Source: Flavobacteriaceae bacterium CP2B (lineage in GTDB: Bacteria; Bacteroidota; Bacteroidia; Flavobacteriales; Flavobacteriaceae). Taken from it: DNA of 64,000 nt. Shown in pieces: positions 8,410-17,671 of this stretch (positions are counted from its first letter, which is position 1; every line of letters starts with the position of its first letter). Made by a program: the position numbers and the translations under genes. The stretch is taken from positions 62,001-126,000 of the forward strand of contig LXTR01000008.1 of the NCBI GenBank assembly GCA_001683825.1. Reading direction: 5' to 3'. Below the pieces are notes generated by a model that made no database searches, was not told the origin of the DNA, and worked only from the letters and a program-made list of their open reading frames with translations.

Positions 8410-8691
8410 ATGTATCAATTGGTTCTAACCACTCGTTTTAAAAAGGATCTCAAAAAAATCAAAAAACGGCCTAAGGATTTTGAATTGACCGCTAAAGTCT
8501 TAAAAATCCTTGGACAGAAGGGGGTGAGAGGTATTCCTGCGGTAATGAAACCACACCGGCTAACTGGCGATTACAAAGACAACTGGGAATGCCATATTAA
8601 GCCCGATTTGTTAATTATATGGATCCAAATTGAAGCACCAAGGACGATCAAACTGGTCCGGATCGGTTCGCACTCAGACTTATTTATTTAA
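8410..8691 (+). CDS. YafQ/RelE-family mRNA interferase toxin
   Basis: The 93-residue protein has the YafQ/RelE fold signature: a basic start (TTRFKKDLKKIKKR), then H49 (MKPHRLTGDY), H62 and D66 (WECHIKPDLLIIWI), and H88 near the C-terminus (IGSHSDLF). These line up with the catalytic residues described for Escherichia coli YafQ (H50, H63, D67, H87), so the toxin is probably active as a ribosome-dependent mRNA endonuclease. It forms a two-gene operon with the antitoxin. The length is normal and there is no frameshift. Such pairs are frequent on genomic islands, in line with the context here. Confidence 0.88.
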   Translation: MYQLVLTTRFKKDLKKIKKRPKDFELTAKVLKILGQKGVRGIPAVMKPHRLTGDYKDNWECHIKPDLLIIWIQIEAPRTIKLVRIGSHSDLFI

Positions 8692-9087
8692 TAGATAGCT
8701 TTTTACCGTTTTGCATGAAAAAAGTCCGGGACAGCTTCAGAATTAGTTCAACTTCTGTTAGAAAGCTCCCCTCCGGGTGCCGCTGAATACAGGACCTTTC
8801 GGTGGCCTTATATACTGGTGAAATTTCAAAATCCCAAATCCCACCCTGCGTGTTTATTGCAGTGGGCGCTTGTAACTTTTGTGTGGGATGGGGTTGGGAC
8901 CCCGGGCTGGGAACTCCGGTCCGGGATATCCCGGACTGCAGACGCCTGGTTTGCTATTTAGAAAATTGCATCGCAATCAGCAGCAACCAACCACCCCTGG
9001 CCTTTTGATTGGCGCAGGGGCCAAGCTACGCCACCATACCCCCTTACGTATCCCTTCATCAGTTTGAATAAGGACCTTTAATGGCGT
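8692..9087. repeat. gene-free stretch with dispersed repeat copy 1 (inverted orientation) and an 18-bp palindrome
   Basis: No gene is seen. From about 8816 to 8912 lies a copy, on the minus strand, of the stem-loop repeat described at 12331-13290 (CCCTGC and GCAG arms with a GTTTATT loop, then CCCAACCCC on the other side). It is about 90 percent alike to the copy at 11139-11240. The perfect palindrome GTCCGGGATATCCCGGAC lies at 8919-8936. Confidence 0.7.
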
Positions 9088-9867
9088 TTATTGGGAAGTA
9101 TGGTTTTTTAATAAATCTTTTCTCCCAAAGTAGTAGACGATCACCAAAAAAACGGATAAATAGAGCATAAGCCACCAAAATGTATTCATGCTCCCGGTAA
9201 ACTCTGGCAAAACATGCAGATAATTAAACGTGGCATTTGCACTAATGTGGGCAAGTATAGACGTCAGCACACTTCCGGTATAGTAATATATCGAATTGAT
9301 GAAAAGTGTTCCTAAAACTACCCATAGTAGAAACACCAGGAAACCCATTTCCAGGGGAACACCTGTTTCAATCAGATATCCTGGAAAATGCCAGAAACCC
9401 CAGATCAAACCAAGAATGATGCTTGAATAAAAAACATTGAACTTTTTCATCAATCTGGGAAGTAAGAACCCCCTCCACCCATATTCTTCCCCAAGGGCAA
9501 TTAAAATGATCACAACAACCTGGGGCAGCACTTGTGTGGTTCTTAATTCAAGGCTCCAAATATCAAAATCCAAAAAAGTGAGCCGGGCTAAGGATGCAAG
9601 CACTGGAATTCCAATAAGGGAAATAAGGATCCATTTTAAGCCTGTTTTTTTCAATGTTTGTTTGACAAACAATTCAAGAACACCTTTCTTACCTTGTATC
9701 AGGGATGTAAGGACCAGTGCAACCAGTGAGGGTGTAAAAACAGATAATATCGCGACATTTGAATCTTCTATTTTGTAAGAGATAAAGGCGATCAATGAAC
9801 TCAGTGCCATTACCAGAACCGAGAATAACACGATTACCTTTTTTTCCATTGAAGTCGATTTTTTCAT
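9088..9867 (-). CDS. CPBP-family intramembrane metalloprotease (CAAX protease/Abi type)
   Basis: The 259-residue protein has about seven or eight membrane helices and the three CPBP motifs: E127-E128-x3-R132 (GEEYGWRG), H160 (GFWHFP) and H207-x3-N211 (LAHISANATFNYL). These are the metal-binding and catalytic residues of Rce1-like glutamic proteases. Substrates in bacteria are mostly unknown. Some members serve in bacteriocin self-immunity or phage defence. It is encoded just downstream of the lipoprotein gene on the same strand, about 60 bases away, so an operon is possible. A second, different CPBP protein is encoded at 61587. Confidence 0.88.
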   Translation of the reverse strand: MKKSTSMEKKVIVLFSVLVMALSSLIAFISYKIEDSNVAILSVFTPSLVALVLTSLIQGKKGVLELFVKQTLKKTGLKWILISLIGIPVLASLARLTFLDFDIWSLELRTTQVLPQVVVIILIALGEEYGWRGFLLPRLMKKFNVFYSSIILGLIWGFWHFPGYLIETGVPLEMGFLVFLLWVVLGTLFINSIYYYTGSVLTSILAHISANATFNYLHVLPEFTGSMNTFWWLMLYLSVFLVIVYYFGRKDLLKNHTSQ

Positions 9868-9928
9868 AATTTTTTGGATAAGAGAATTTTATAAATGGGT
9901 CCCATTGACAATAATTTCAGATGTTTGT

Positions 9929-10702
9929 TCAATTGGGTCGCAACTTTTTCTTTTTAAAGTCCCGCCATTCACCTGTATCCATCTGTAATATTTCTTTAAG
10001 GACAAGTTTCCCGGAATCATACCCCGGCTCATCAGGCTTTTCTATCTCAAATGACACTAGAAATCCGTCTGTTTTGTCAAACCAAATAGTGCCGCCCCGA
10101 TGATCAAGACCCGGACCATCGATGTCATATTTGAGTAGTTTCCTTGCCCCACGATCCTCCTCTTGTAAAAACAGCATTTTTACCACCCCAAAGTCTTTAA
10201 GCTTGGGAGGTGACTCATTCAAATCCAGGTCAAGAACATTGAAAATAATTGGCTGGTCTTCTTTTTTTAGCCAGGGGAAGGCGTATCCCAGGCTGGCAAA
10301 ATCAAAATCATAACTGTGCCACTGAGATGGAGGATATGGGTAATCCTGCCGATGATCACCCAACTGGACAGAGATGGTTTTGTCTTCCGAAACATGCAAC
10401 ACGGCAGCCAGGTTTTCATTTTCCTGTTGCGTCATTCTATAAACGTCAAAATGTTTGACTGTATGATTGTGTTCATCCAATTTTGCCCGGACAATCGTGG
10501 CGTGTTGATTTCCATCATGCCATTTAAACGACTCCAATTGGTCAGGTTTCTCCCGATAAACTGCGATTTTCCCTTTATTGCTTCCATCCCAGTTTGATTT
10601 TTCATAGATAAGTACTTTATGGACAAGTTGGTCTCTATGTACCGTGCCACATCCTATGAAGATGAGAAATAACAGGAAACAGGGCTTTGATAAGTTCTTC
10701 AT
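9929..10702 (-). CDS. lipoprotein of unknown function
   Basis: The 257-residue product starts with a lysine-containing signal peptide and a lipobox-like cysteine (MKNLSKPCFLLFLIFIGCGT), so it should be a membrane-anchored lipoprotein. The mature part is hydrophilic and beta-rich, with many Asp, Tyr and Trp residues (YPYPPSQWHSYDFDFASLGY, RGGTIWFDKTDGFLVSFEIE). This resembles proteins that measure or carry a small ligand, but no family can be named. It lies upstream of the CPBP protease gene in the same orientation. Confidence 0.72.
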   Translation of the reverse strand: MKNLSKPCFLLFLIFIGCGTVHRDQLVHKVLIYEKSNWDGSNKGKIAVYREKPDQLESFKWHDGNQHATIVRAKLDEHNHTVKHFDVYRMTQQENENLAAVLHVSEDKTISVQLGDHRQDYPYPPSQWHSYDFDFASLGYAFPWLKKEDQPIIFNVLDLDLNESPPKLKDFGVVKMLFLQEEDRGARKLLKYDIDGPGLDHRGGTIWFDKTDGFLVSFEIEKPDEPGYDSGKLVLKEILQMDTGEWRDFKKKKLRPN

Positions 10703-11847
10703 TTGCTGCCGGTTTTAACTCGCTGACGCGAACATTCAATTCCTTGTTGTGCTTGTTTAGGTCTTTTCATTGATTCGCTTCCTAATGGCTGTAATACTTA
10801 TATCATACTACTATATGCTGCTCCGAAATATCCATGCCGGTAGCAGGACTTTGTTTACGGGTAAAGGTGCCCATTTCTGTTGGATGCCGATTGGGCCAGA
10901 GACCCCCAAGCACTCCGGAATAACCATACGTGACAAAGAATACCCGAAAACAAGTGCTGCGCAATGAGATGCACACGCAGCAGCAGAGGATTCTTCTAAA
11001 ATGACGACGTTTTAAAACATTTGTTACAGGATGGAGCCTATTTACCGGCACCCTGCCATAATAGGGAGCCCACCAAAAAAGCCCAAAATTGAGATGGATG
11101 AATAAGGGCTGGGACGGTCAGGGCAGGCCCGCCCGATGGTGAAATCCCAAATTTCAAAATCCCAAATCCCACCCTGCATGTTTATTGCAGTGGGCGTTTA
11201 TAACTTTAAGGTGGGGCGGGGTTGGGACCCCGGATCGGGAAGCTTCATTTCGACCATCAAAAAAGTACCCCATGGCACTATGAAGCAGCTTATGGAGCTT
11301 GCCTGGAGGAGGCATTGCTGTATGCTCGATTCATTTCCTGAAAGGGCCCCGATGACTGCCCTGGAAATGGCCTGTTGAAAAAATATCGGAACGTCTGGGG
11401 CGCGCAGGAAGGTAAAATTTTCCGGGAAGCGTCAAAAGGCTGCCACAATCAGCCTGCTCATCTTTCAATTTAATTTGGGGGCCGGAACCCACTTGTTTCA
11501 AGGCACCAAAGAGATCAAAGCAGGTCTGTGGGTTACGGTCGGCAGGAGGTTATTAACGGGAACTGTTGTCCTCATAAGGTTTTTTGAGTAATAAGATACC
11601 ACCTCCTTCGTCTAACCGTTGGTGCTTTAAGTACGCTGGGAGGCAAATCTGGATTTGACCTTGGCTGTTTCTATCAGCCCGGCAATTGGATCTGTGATGC
11701 AATGGGCCCGGGGGAACAGAAGATGGCCCCCCCCTATAAGTTTCGGGGGGGATTGGGGTAAACGGCCGTTGTCAAAAGTTGATTTAATACGCAATAGGAG
11801 GGATTGCTAGCATTCAAGTGTGACGTCACATAGTAAATACGATATAG
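10703..11847. other. 1.1-kb gene-free stretch with dispersed repeat copy 2
   Basis: No convincing gene is present. The few short reading frames have no start context or protein-like composition. Repeat copy 2 (minus orientation) occupies about 11139-11240. A G+C-rich inverted repeat, with CCCCCCCC and GGGGGGG arms around TATAAGTTTC, lies at about 11728-11753. The rest shows no structure I can name and may be decayed coding sequence. Confidence 0.5.
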
Positions 11848-12330
11848 ATGGCCATTAGATTTACGCGATTAACCGCAATTGAAAAATCTGAGATTATGGA
11901 ATTGATGAACCACCCATTGGTCAGGCGACATCTCCCTTTATTAAAAGGAAATTTTACCGAAAGCGATTGTAGCAAGTTCATTTCAGCCAAAGAATCACTT
12001 TGGACCACCTATGGCTACGGTCCATGGGCATTGGTTGTCAATGGCAAATTTGCCGGTTGGGGTGGGTTGCAGCATGAGGATGGCGAAGCAGACCTGGCAT
12101 TGGTGTTACACCCGCATTATTGGGGCTTAGGCAAGATACTATACCAGGAGATTATGCGCAGGGCTTTTGGTGAGATGGGGTTGCAATCCGTTACAGTGCT
12201 GTTTCCGGCTACAAGGACAAGAATTTCAGGCCTACTGCGCCTGGGGTTTGAGAAAGTTGGGGTGTTGGGAATAGATAATGTGTGTTTTATTAGGTATCGC
12301 CTGTCGAAACCTGTGGCTAATGACCACTAA
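11848..12330 (+). CDS. GNAT-family N-acetyltransferase
   Basis: The 160-residue protein has the GNAT fold order: an N-terminal substrate part (LTAIEKSEIMELMNHPLVRRHLPLL), strand beta-4 (EADLALVLHPHYWGLGKILYQEIM) with a G-x-G-K acetyl-CoA loop (WGLGKI), and a C-terminal part with RISGLLRLGFEKVGV, the usual N-LYxKxGF-like ending. It probably transfers an acetyl group from acetyl-CoA to an amine, but the substrate cannot be predicted. It stands alone in a repeat-rich area. Confidence 0.8.
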   Translation: MAIRFTRLTAIEKSEIMELMNHPLVRRHLPLLKGNFTESDCSKFISAKESLWTTYGYGPWALVVNGKFAGWGGLQHEDGEADLALVLHPHYWGLGKILYQEIMRRAFGEMGLQSVTVLFPATRTRISGLLRLGFEKVGVLGIDNVCFIRYRLSKPVANDH

Positions 12331-13290
12331 AACCAACTTCAGGGGAGGTTCAACAATACCCTTTAATAGATAGGCATACGAGCGTTATAGCAGATCACAG
12401 CTTGGTCCTGTCCTTTTTCACAGGGGTGATACAGGGATGCGGTGATGTGCCCCGGGGGAAAAAGGGGAAGTTGGGCTACGATGGGTTTTGAAGGTGGGGG
12501 CTTCTTAACCCCGCCCCGGTTTCAAGTTAGCGGACCATACTGCAGGAAACAAGCAGGGAGTTTGCTGGTGATGGAGTGAAGTTGCTATCTGGCCCAGGGG
12601 GAAAGGGGGAATTTAGATGCCAATGGTATTCTGGTGGGGCCCCTTACCCCCGCCCCGGTTTCAAGTTCGTGCCTGTAAGTGCATAAAACTAGCAGGGGGT
12701 GTGCAGGTGACGCCGCGATACGGTGATATACTGATGTGGTAACGCGGTGATCAGGGGACTCAGGGATGCGGCACGCAGGTGTGGAAAATCAGGGCTTGTG
12801 GTGGGCCGATGGGGCTTCTTAACCCCGCCCCGGTTTCAAGTTAGCGGACCATACTGCAGGAAACAAGCAGGGAGTTGGTGGCTGGTGCGTTGAACGGGAA
12901 GGACCAGCGAAAGTGGGTTAAAGGCAAAATGGGACTATTTGTTGCTCGTGCGCAAACTTTCAAAAATTACGCTTCTCTGCCATATGCACAAAAGAACATG
13001 AATTGCCAAGAAAGTCCCGCATATTTCAAAAGTCTTAATCTTAGTTTTTTGTATCTAAAGTAAGAAGGCCTTTTTAGGCACCATAGCTATTCAGTATCCC
13101 AATGGAGCTTCATCTTTTTGTTCCTTAGGTAAGTAAGGATTCAGAATGTTATGAATGTGATTACAACCTTCTTCTGGGAGGCGAAGTTCAGAACAGATCG
13201 CCACCCCTTTTTACGGTTTTCCACTTTTATTTCTTTCAATAATATTCATACATTGGGGAATTCTCTTACAGGATGGCCTCTGGATGAAAC
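12331..13290. repeat. gene-free stretch with three dispersed repeat copies (3-5)
   Basis: Copies on the plus strand lie at about 12495-12565, 12634-12700 and 12801-12875. The core reads TTAACCCCGCCCCGGTTTCA, then AGTT, about 14 variable bases, then CTGCA, AAAC and AGCAGGG, which can form a stem-loop (CTGC with GCAG). The block 12651-12870 recurs almost unchanged at 30100-30322, including the non-repeat filler with GGTGTGGAAAATCAGGGCTT. A 62-codon frame at 12875 lacks support and is not called a gene. Confidence 0.78.
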
Positions 13291-13297
13291 CAAAAAA

Positions 13298-13353
13298 GCG
13301 ACCGGTAACGGCCGCTTTATAAGTTTTATTTTTCTTTCGGTGATATCAATTTT
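13298..13353 (+). repeat. left copy of the ~55-bp direct repeat bracketing the CRISPR-Cas module
   Basis: Contains GTAACGGCCGCTTTATA and TTTCGGTGATATCAATTT, both repeated exactly, with a variable piece between them, at 22702-22756. The left end can form a hairpin (AAAGCG-CCG with CGG-CGCTTT), so it may also act as a terminator. Confidence 0.75.
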
Positions 13354-13380
13354 CCATCACTCGATAAACAAGTAGGAAAA

Positions 13381-13461
13381 TAAAAAAGCCCCCGTAGAAA
13401 GGCGAGGGCGTCCTTAAATGTTTTCACAACGGAATAATCCTTATTGTGAATTGCTTTCAGT
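13381..13461 (-). ncRNA. tracrRNA of the type II-C CRISPR system
   Basis: The minus strand carries an anti-repeat, CTGAAAGCAATTCACAA (13444-13460), exactly complementary to the first part of the crRNA repeat. It is followed by AAGGATTATTCCGTTGTG, a small stem (AATAAGGATTATT), AAAACATTTAAGG, and a terminator hairpin (GCCCTCG with CGGGGGC, 13388-13409) ending in a T run at 13381-13387. This order (anti-repeat, stem, AAAACAUUUAAGG, terminator) is that of Bacteroidota type II-C tracrRNAs. The 5' end is placed from the promoter and is approximate. It should pair with each crRNA for RNase III processing and load Cas9. Confidence 0.88.
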
Positions 13462-13465
13462 GCTG

Positions 13466-13495
13466 TAAATATAAAATAAACCCATAAAAAAACAA
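13466..13495 (-). promoter_or_regulatory. tracrRNA promoter
   Basis: On the minus strand TTG (13493-13495), exactly 19 bases, then TATATTTA (13466-13473). It differs from the flavobacterial consensus only in the last base. The TTG lies three bases from the cas9 GTG start, so tracrRNA and cas9 are divergent with a shared control region. Confidence 0.7.
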
Positions 13496-13497
13496 AA

Positions 13498-16400
13498 GTG
13501 AAGCGAATTTTAGGATTGGATTTGGGAACCAACTCCATTGGATGGGCGTTGGTGAACGAAGCAGAGCATAAAAACGAAGAATCCTCAATTGTTAAGCTCG
13601 GCGTAAGGGTCAACCCTTTGACCGTTGACGAAAAAACCGATTTTGAAAAAGGTCGACCATTGTCGACCAATGCCAATAGAACCCTCAAACGTGGAGCCCG
13701 TCGGAACTTACAGCGGTATAAAATGCGAAGGGAGGAACTCATCAAAATTCTTAAAGAAAACAGGTTTATTTCAGAAGAAACACCATTGACCGAAATTGGC
13801 AAAAACACTACCCACCAAACGATGTCACTTCGCGCAAAAGCTGCCTCTGAGAAAATAGCGCTTGAAGATTTTGCAAAAGTACTCTTGGCAATCAATAAAA
13901 AAAGAGGCTATAAAAGCAGTCGTAAAGCAACTAACGAGGAGGAAGGACAGGCCATTGACGGAATGGGCGTTGCAAAGGTATTGTATGATGAAAACCTAAC
14001 CCCAGGGCAATATGTGCTGCGTATCCTTCAAAGAGATGGTAAATATATTCCCGATTTTTATAAGTCCGATTTACTTGAAGAATTTAAAAGGATATGGAAT
14101 GCCCAGAAACAATTTTATCCTGAAGTTTTAACTTCAATACTTTACAACGAGCTAGAAGGAAAAAACAAAAGCCAGACCTGGGCTATCTGTCAGAATCCAT
14201 TTGGCATTGTGGGTATCAAAAGAGTAGGGACTGCCAAAGTCAAAAGGTTTGAAAATTATCAGTGGCGCGTACACGGCTTGAGCAAACAGCTAGAACTGGA
14301 ACATTTGGCTACTGTGTTACAGGAAATCAACAACAATATTAATCAATCCAGCGGATATCTGGGAGCGATATCCGACAGAAGCAAACAGCTCTATCTCAAT
14401 AAAGAAACCGTAGGCCAGTATCTGTATAAGCAATTGGTTAGGAATCCGCATACTTCCCTAAAGAATCAAGTATTTTACAGACAGGATTATTTAGATGAAT
14501 TTGAAACCATATGGAATACCCAAGCAAATTATCACCATGAACTTACTGAAGATTTAAAAAGAACGATTCGTGATGTTATTATCTTTTACCAGCGTAAATT
14601 GAAATCACAAAAATCGTTGATTAGTTTCTGTCAATTTGAAAGTTGGGAACAGGAATATGTGGAAAAAGAAACAGGAAAGCACAAAAAAAGAACGGTAGGG
14701 AGACGGGTTTTACCAAAATCATCACCACTTTTTCAGGAATTTAAAATTTGGCAAAACCTAAATCACCTTGTTTTCACGAATGCCGAAGCAAAGACAAGAA
14801 TAGAAGTAAAAGAGTTGGATTCCGAAATACGCCATACCTTATTTGAAGAATTGAACCTTCGAGGCGATTTAAATCCCAATGTTTTACTAAAAGTGGTTTC
14901 CAGGTTTATGGTCATTGGCAAATCAAGCTTGTGGAAGTGCAATTTTGAAAAGATTGAGGGCAACCGCACCAATCAAGCAATCTACAATGTTTATCAGGCT
15001 ATATCAGAAAGAGAAGGCTATGGCATTGACTGGAGTAAGGCCTCAGCATCCGTAATAAAAGAAGAACTTAAAAGCACATTCCCGACAATAGGTATTGATC
15101 GCAACATTTTTGATTTTAATGCCGATGCCGATCATTTTGACAAGCAGCCTTGTTATCAATTGTGGCATTTGCTTTATGCCACCGAGGAAGACGAAAAGAT
15201 TTCGGAAGCCGACAGGTTGGTTTATGGCAATTCAAGCGTTGCCTTAAAGAAAAAGTTACAGGAAAAATTCGGTTTCAAGCCTGAGTATGCATCATTGTTG
15301 GCAAATATCTCCTTCACACAAGATTATGGCAACCTCTCTGCAAAGGCTATACGCAAAATTCTGCCTTATCTGGAAGATGGCCATTTATATTCTGAGGCAT
15401 GCCACTTGGCCGGGTACAACCATTCCAATAGTTTAGACAGGGAAGCCCTCGATAATCGAGAATTGAAACCAAAACTTGAAATACTAAAAAAGAACAGTCT
15501 GCGAAATCCTGTAGTCGAGAAAATCTTGAACCAAATGGTGAATGTGGTCAACCAAATTATCGACTATTATGGGAAGCCAGATATTATTCGCATAGAACTG
15601 GCCCGTGAATTAAAAAAATCGGCCAAGGAACGGGCCGCAATGACCAAGGGTATTGCCGATGCCACAAGGCGCAATGAAGAAATACGGAAAATCATCAGAC
15701 AAAAATTTAGAATTCCAAACCCTACAAAAAACGACGTTATACGCTACCGTTTGTATCAGGAGCTTGCGCCAAGAAAACACAACGATTTATTCACGAATAA
15801 ATACATAAGTCCTGACATATTGTTTTCTAAAGACATAGATATTGAGCACATCATACCCAAATCGCTTTTGTTCGACGATTCGTTTTCAAATAAAACCCTG
15901 GCTTTCAAAAAGGACAATTTGAAAAAAGGCAATCGTACTGCTTATGATTTTATTTGCCAAGATTATAACTCCGACCTTGAAGCATTTGTGGAACGGATAG
16001 AGGGCATGCACAATGACGGCCATATCAATAAAGCAAAGCGTAATAAGTTTCTGATGCCCTTGTCTAAAATTCCTGACGGCTTTATTGAGCGCGATCTTCG
16101 TAACAGTCAGTATATCGCCAGAAAGGCTAAAGAAATGCTTTTTGAAGTGTTTGAGGATGTTATTGTAACCTCAGGCAGTATAACTGATAAATTACGTGAA
16201 GATTGGGGTCTTATCAATGTAATGAAAGAACTCAATCTTCCTAAGTACCGGGCATTGGGGCTCACCGCATTTGAAGTACGCCTTGACAAATCCACAGGCA
16301 AGTTCAAGAAACATGAAGTGATCAAAGACTGGTCTAAACGCAACGATCATAGACATCACGCAATGGATGCACTTGCCGTGGCCTATACAACAAGAAACCA

Positions 16401-17667
16401 TATTCAATATATCAACAACCTCAGTGCTCGAAAAGACACCTCAAGGGATAACCATCCCATCATAAAAAACATTGAAGCACGCATTACGGAACGAAGTGAA
16501 AAAGGCAAACGTATATATAAAAGCCCAATGCCTCACTTTCGGGAAAATGCCAAAGAGCAGATAGAACAAATTTTGGTGAGTTTTAAAAACAAAAACAAGG
16601 TTGTTACCAAAAACATCAATAAAACCAAAAGGAAGAACGGTGCCTTGCATACTCGAGTACAGCTTACCCCAAGGGGTCAATTGCATAAAGAAACCATTTA
16701 CGGTAAGGCCAAACAACCGATGGACAAACTTACCAAGATCAACAATAGACTTTCTGTATCTCAGGTATTTCTTATCATTAATATTAAGGAACGTAAAGCT
16801 GTCTTAAACCATCTTAAAAAATATAGAAACAATCCAGATAAGGCGTTTGATACAAAGACACTAAAAAACGACCCAATTTTGGTTAATGGCGAACTTTTGA
16901 AAGAAATAAGAACATTTGAAGAGATTTTCACCATTCGAAAAGACATCAATCCCAATAATTTCAAGACCCATAAGCACCTTGATAAAGTTGTAGATAAAGG
17001 TGTGAGAGAAACCTTGAAAAAACGATTGGTAGAATATGGTGATTTTAAAACAGCTTTCTCAGATTTGGAGAAAAATCCTATTTGGCTGAATAGGTCCAAG
17101 GGTATATCTATCAAACGCGCTACGATTACAGGTGTGAGTAATGCAGAACCTTTACATTATGCATCAAACCATTTAGGCAATACTATTTTGGATGAGCATG
17201 AAAAGCAAATCCCAGTAGACTATGTAAGTACGGGCAACAACCATCATGTTGCCATATATGAAGATGAGAATGGAAACATGCGGGAAGAAGTAGTTTCATT
17301 TTATGAAGCTGTAATACGAAAAAATCAAGGTCACCCAATTGTTCAAAAGGAACATTCAAATGGCTGGAGGTTTCTATTCACTATGAAGCAAAATGAAATG
17401 TTTGTATTTCCCTCTGAAGATTTTGACCCATGTCAAGTTGATTTGTTGGATGAAAATCTTTATTCCATAATCAGTAAAAATTTATTCAGGGTTCAAAAAT
17501 TTACTACCAAAGATTACTTTTTTAGGCATCACCTTGAAACTACCGTAGAGAATAACAACAACTTGCAGGAGTATAGTTGGAAACGTATAGGTATTAGTGG
17601 GTTAAATGGAATAAAAAAAATTAGACTAAACCATATTGGAAAAATTGTTCAAATAGGGGAATTTTAG
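13498..17667 (+). CDS. cas9: Cas9 RNA-guided endonuclease, type II-C
   Basis: The 1389-residue nuclease starts with GTG, with no Shine-Dalgarno, as is common in this phylum. RuvC-I has D8 (ILGLDLGTNSIGWALV). An Arg-rich bridge helix lies near 55-85 (NANRTLKRGARRNLQRYKMR). RuvC-II has E700 (IIRIELARELKKS), the HNH domain H784 (DIDIEHIIPKSLLFDDSFSN), and RuvC-III H954 and D957 (HRHHAMDALAVAY). All catalytic residues are intact, so both nicking activities are expected. The length fits the larger II-C enzymes of Bacteroidota. The gene is clearly more A+T-rich than the core genes, in keeping with transfer. It ends four bases before cas1. No csn2 or cas4 is present, which sets subtype II-C. The PAM cannot be read from the sequence. 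Confidence 0.97.
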   Translation: MKRILGLDLGTNSIGWALVNEAEHKNEESSIVKLGVRVNPLTVDEKTDFEKGRPLSTNANRTLKRGARRNLQRYKMRREELIKILKENRFISEETPLTEIGKNTTHQTMSLRAKAASEKIALEDFAKVLLAINKKRGYKSSRKATNEEEGQAIDGMGVAKVLYDENLTPGQYVLRILQRDGKYIPDFYKSDLLEEFKRIWNAQKQFYPEVLTSILYNELEGKNKSQTWAICQNPFGIVGIKRVGTAKVKRFENYQWRVHGLSKQLELEHLATVLQEINNNINQSSGYLGAISDRSKQLYLNKETVGQYLYKQLVRNPHTSLKNQVFYRQDYLDEFETIWNTQANYHHELTEDLKRTIRDVIIFYQRKLKSQKSLISFCQFESWEQEYVEKETGKHKKRTVGRRVLPKSSPLFQEFKIWQNLNHLVFTNAEAKTRIEVKELDSEIRHTLFEELNLRGDLNPNVLLKVVSRFMVIGKSSLWKCNFEKIEGNRTNQAIYNVYQAISEREGYGIDWSKASASVIKEELKSTFPTIGIDRNIFDFNADADHFDKQPCYQLWHLLYATEEDEKISEADRLVYGNSSVALKKKLQEKFGFKPEYASLLANISFTQDYGNLSAKAIRKILPYLEDGHLYSEACHLAGYNHSNSLDREALDNRELKPKLEILKKNSLRNPVVEKILNQMVNVVNQIIDYYGKPDIIRIELARELKKSAKERAAMTKGIADATRRNEEIRKIIRQKFRIPNPTKNDVIRYRLYQELAPRKHNDLFTNKYISPDILFSKDIDIEHIIPKSLLFDDSFSNKTLAFKKDNLKKGNRTAYDFICQDYNSDLEAFVERIEGMHNDGHINKAKRNKFLMPLSKIPDGFIERDLRNSQYIARKAKEMLFEVFEDVIVTSGSITDKLREDWGLINVMKELNLPKYRALGLTAFEVRLDKSTGKFKKHEVIKDWSKRNDHRHHAMDALAVAYTTRNHIQYINNLSARKDTSRDNHPIIKNIEARITERSEKGKRIYKSPMPHFRENAKEQIEQILVSFKNKNKVVTKNINKTKRKNGALHTRVQLTPRGQLHKETIYGKAKQPMDKLTKINNRLSVSQVFLIINIKERKAVLNHLKKYRNNPDKAFDTKTLKNDPILVNGELLKEIRTFEEIFTIRKDINPNNFKTHKHLDKVVDKGVRETLKKRLVEYGDFKTAFSDLEKNPIWLNRSKGISIKRATITGVSNAEPLHYASNHLGNTILDEHEKQIPVDYVSTGNNHHVAIYEDENGNMREEVVSFYEAVIRKNQGHPIVQKEHSNGWRFLFTMKQNEMFVFPSEDFDPCQVDLLDENLYSIISKNLFRVQKFTTKDYFFRHHLETTVENNNNLQEYSWKRIGISGLNGIKKIRLNHIGKIVQIGEF

Positions 17668-17671
17668 TAGG

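Noticed and set aside
5600-9000. Integrase gene expected for an island at tRNA-Asp
   Set aside because: No tyrosine or serine recombinase is found in the window. The island reading rests only on repeats and composition.
11136-11378. 80-codon frame in the gap before the GNAT gene
   Set aside because: Its first part is repeat copy 2 and the rest shows no motif. The matching frame at the other repeat copy (8802) has the same first residues only because of the repeat.
12875-13063. 62-codon frame between the repeats and the CRISPR locus
   Set aside because: It begins inside a dispersed repeat copy, has no ribosome site and no protein-like pattern.
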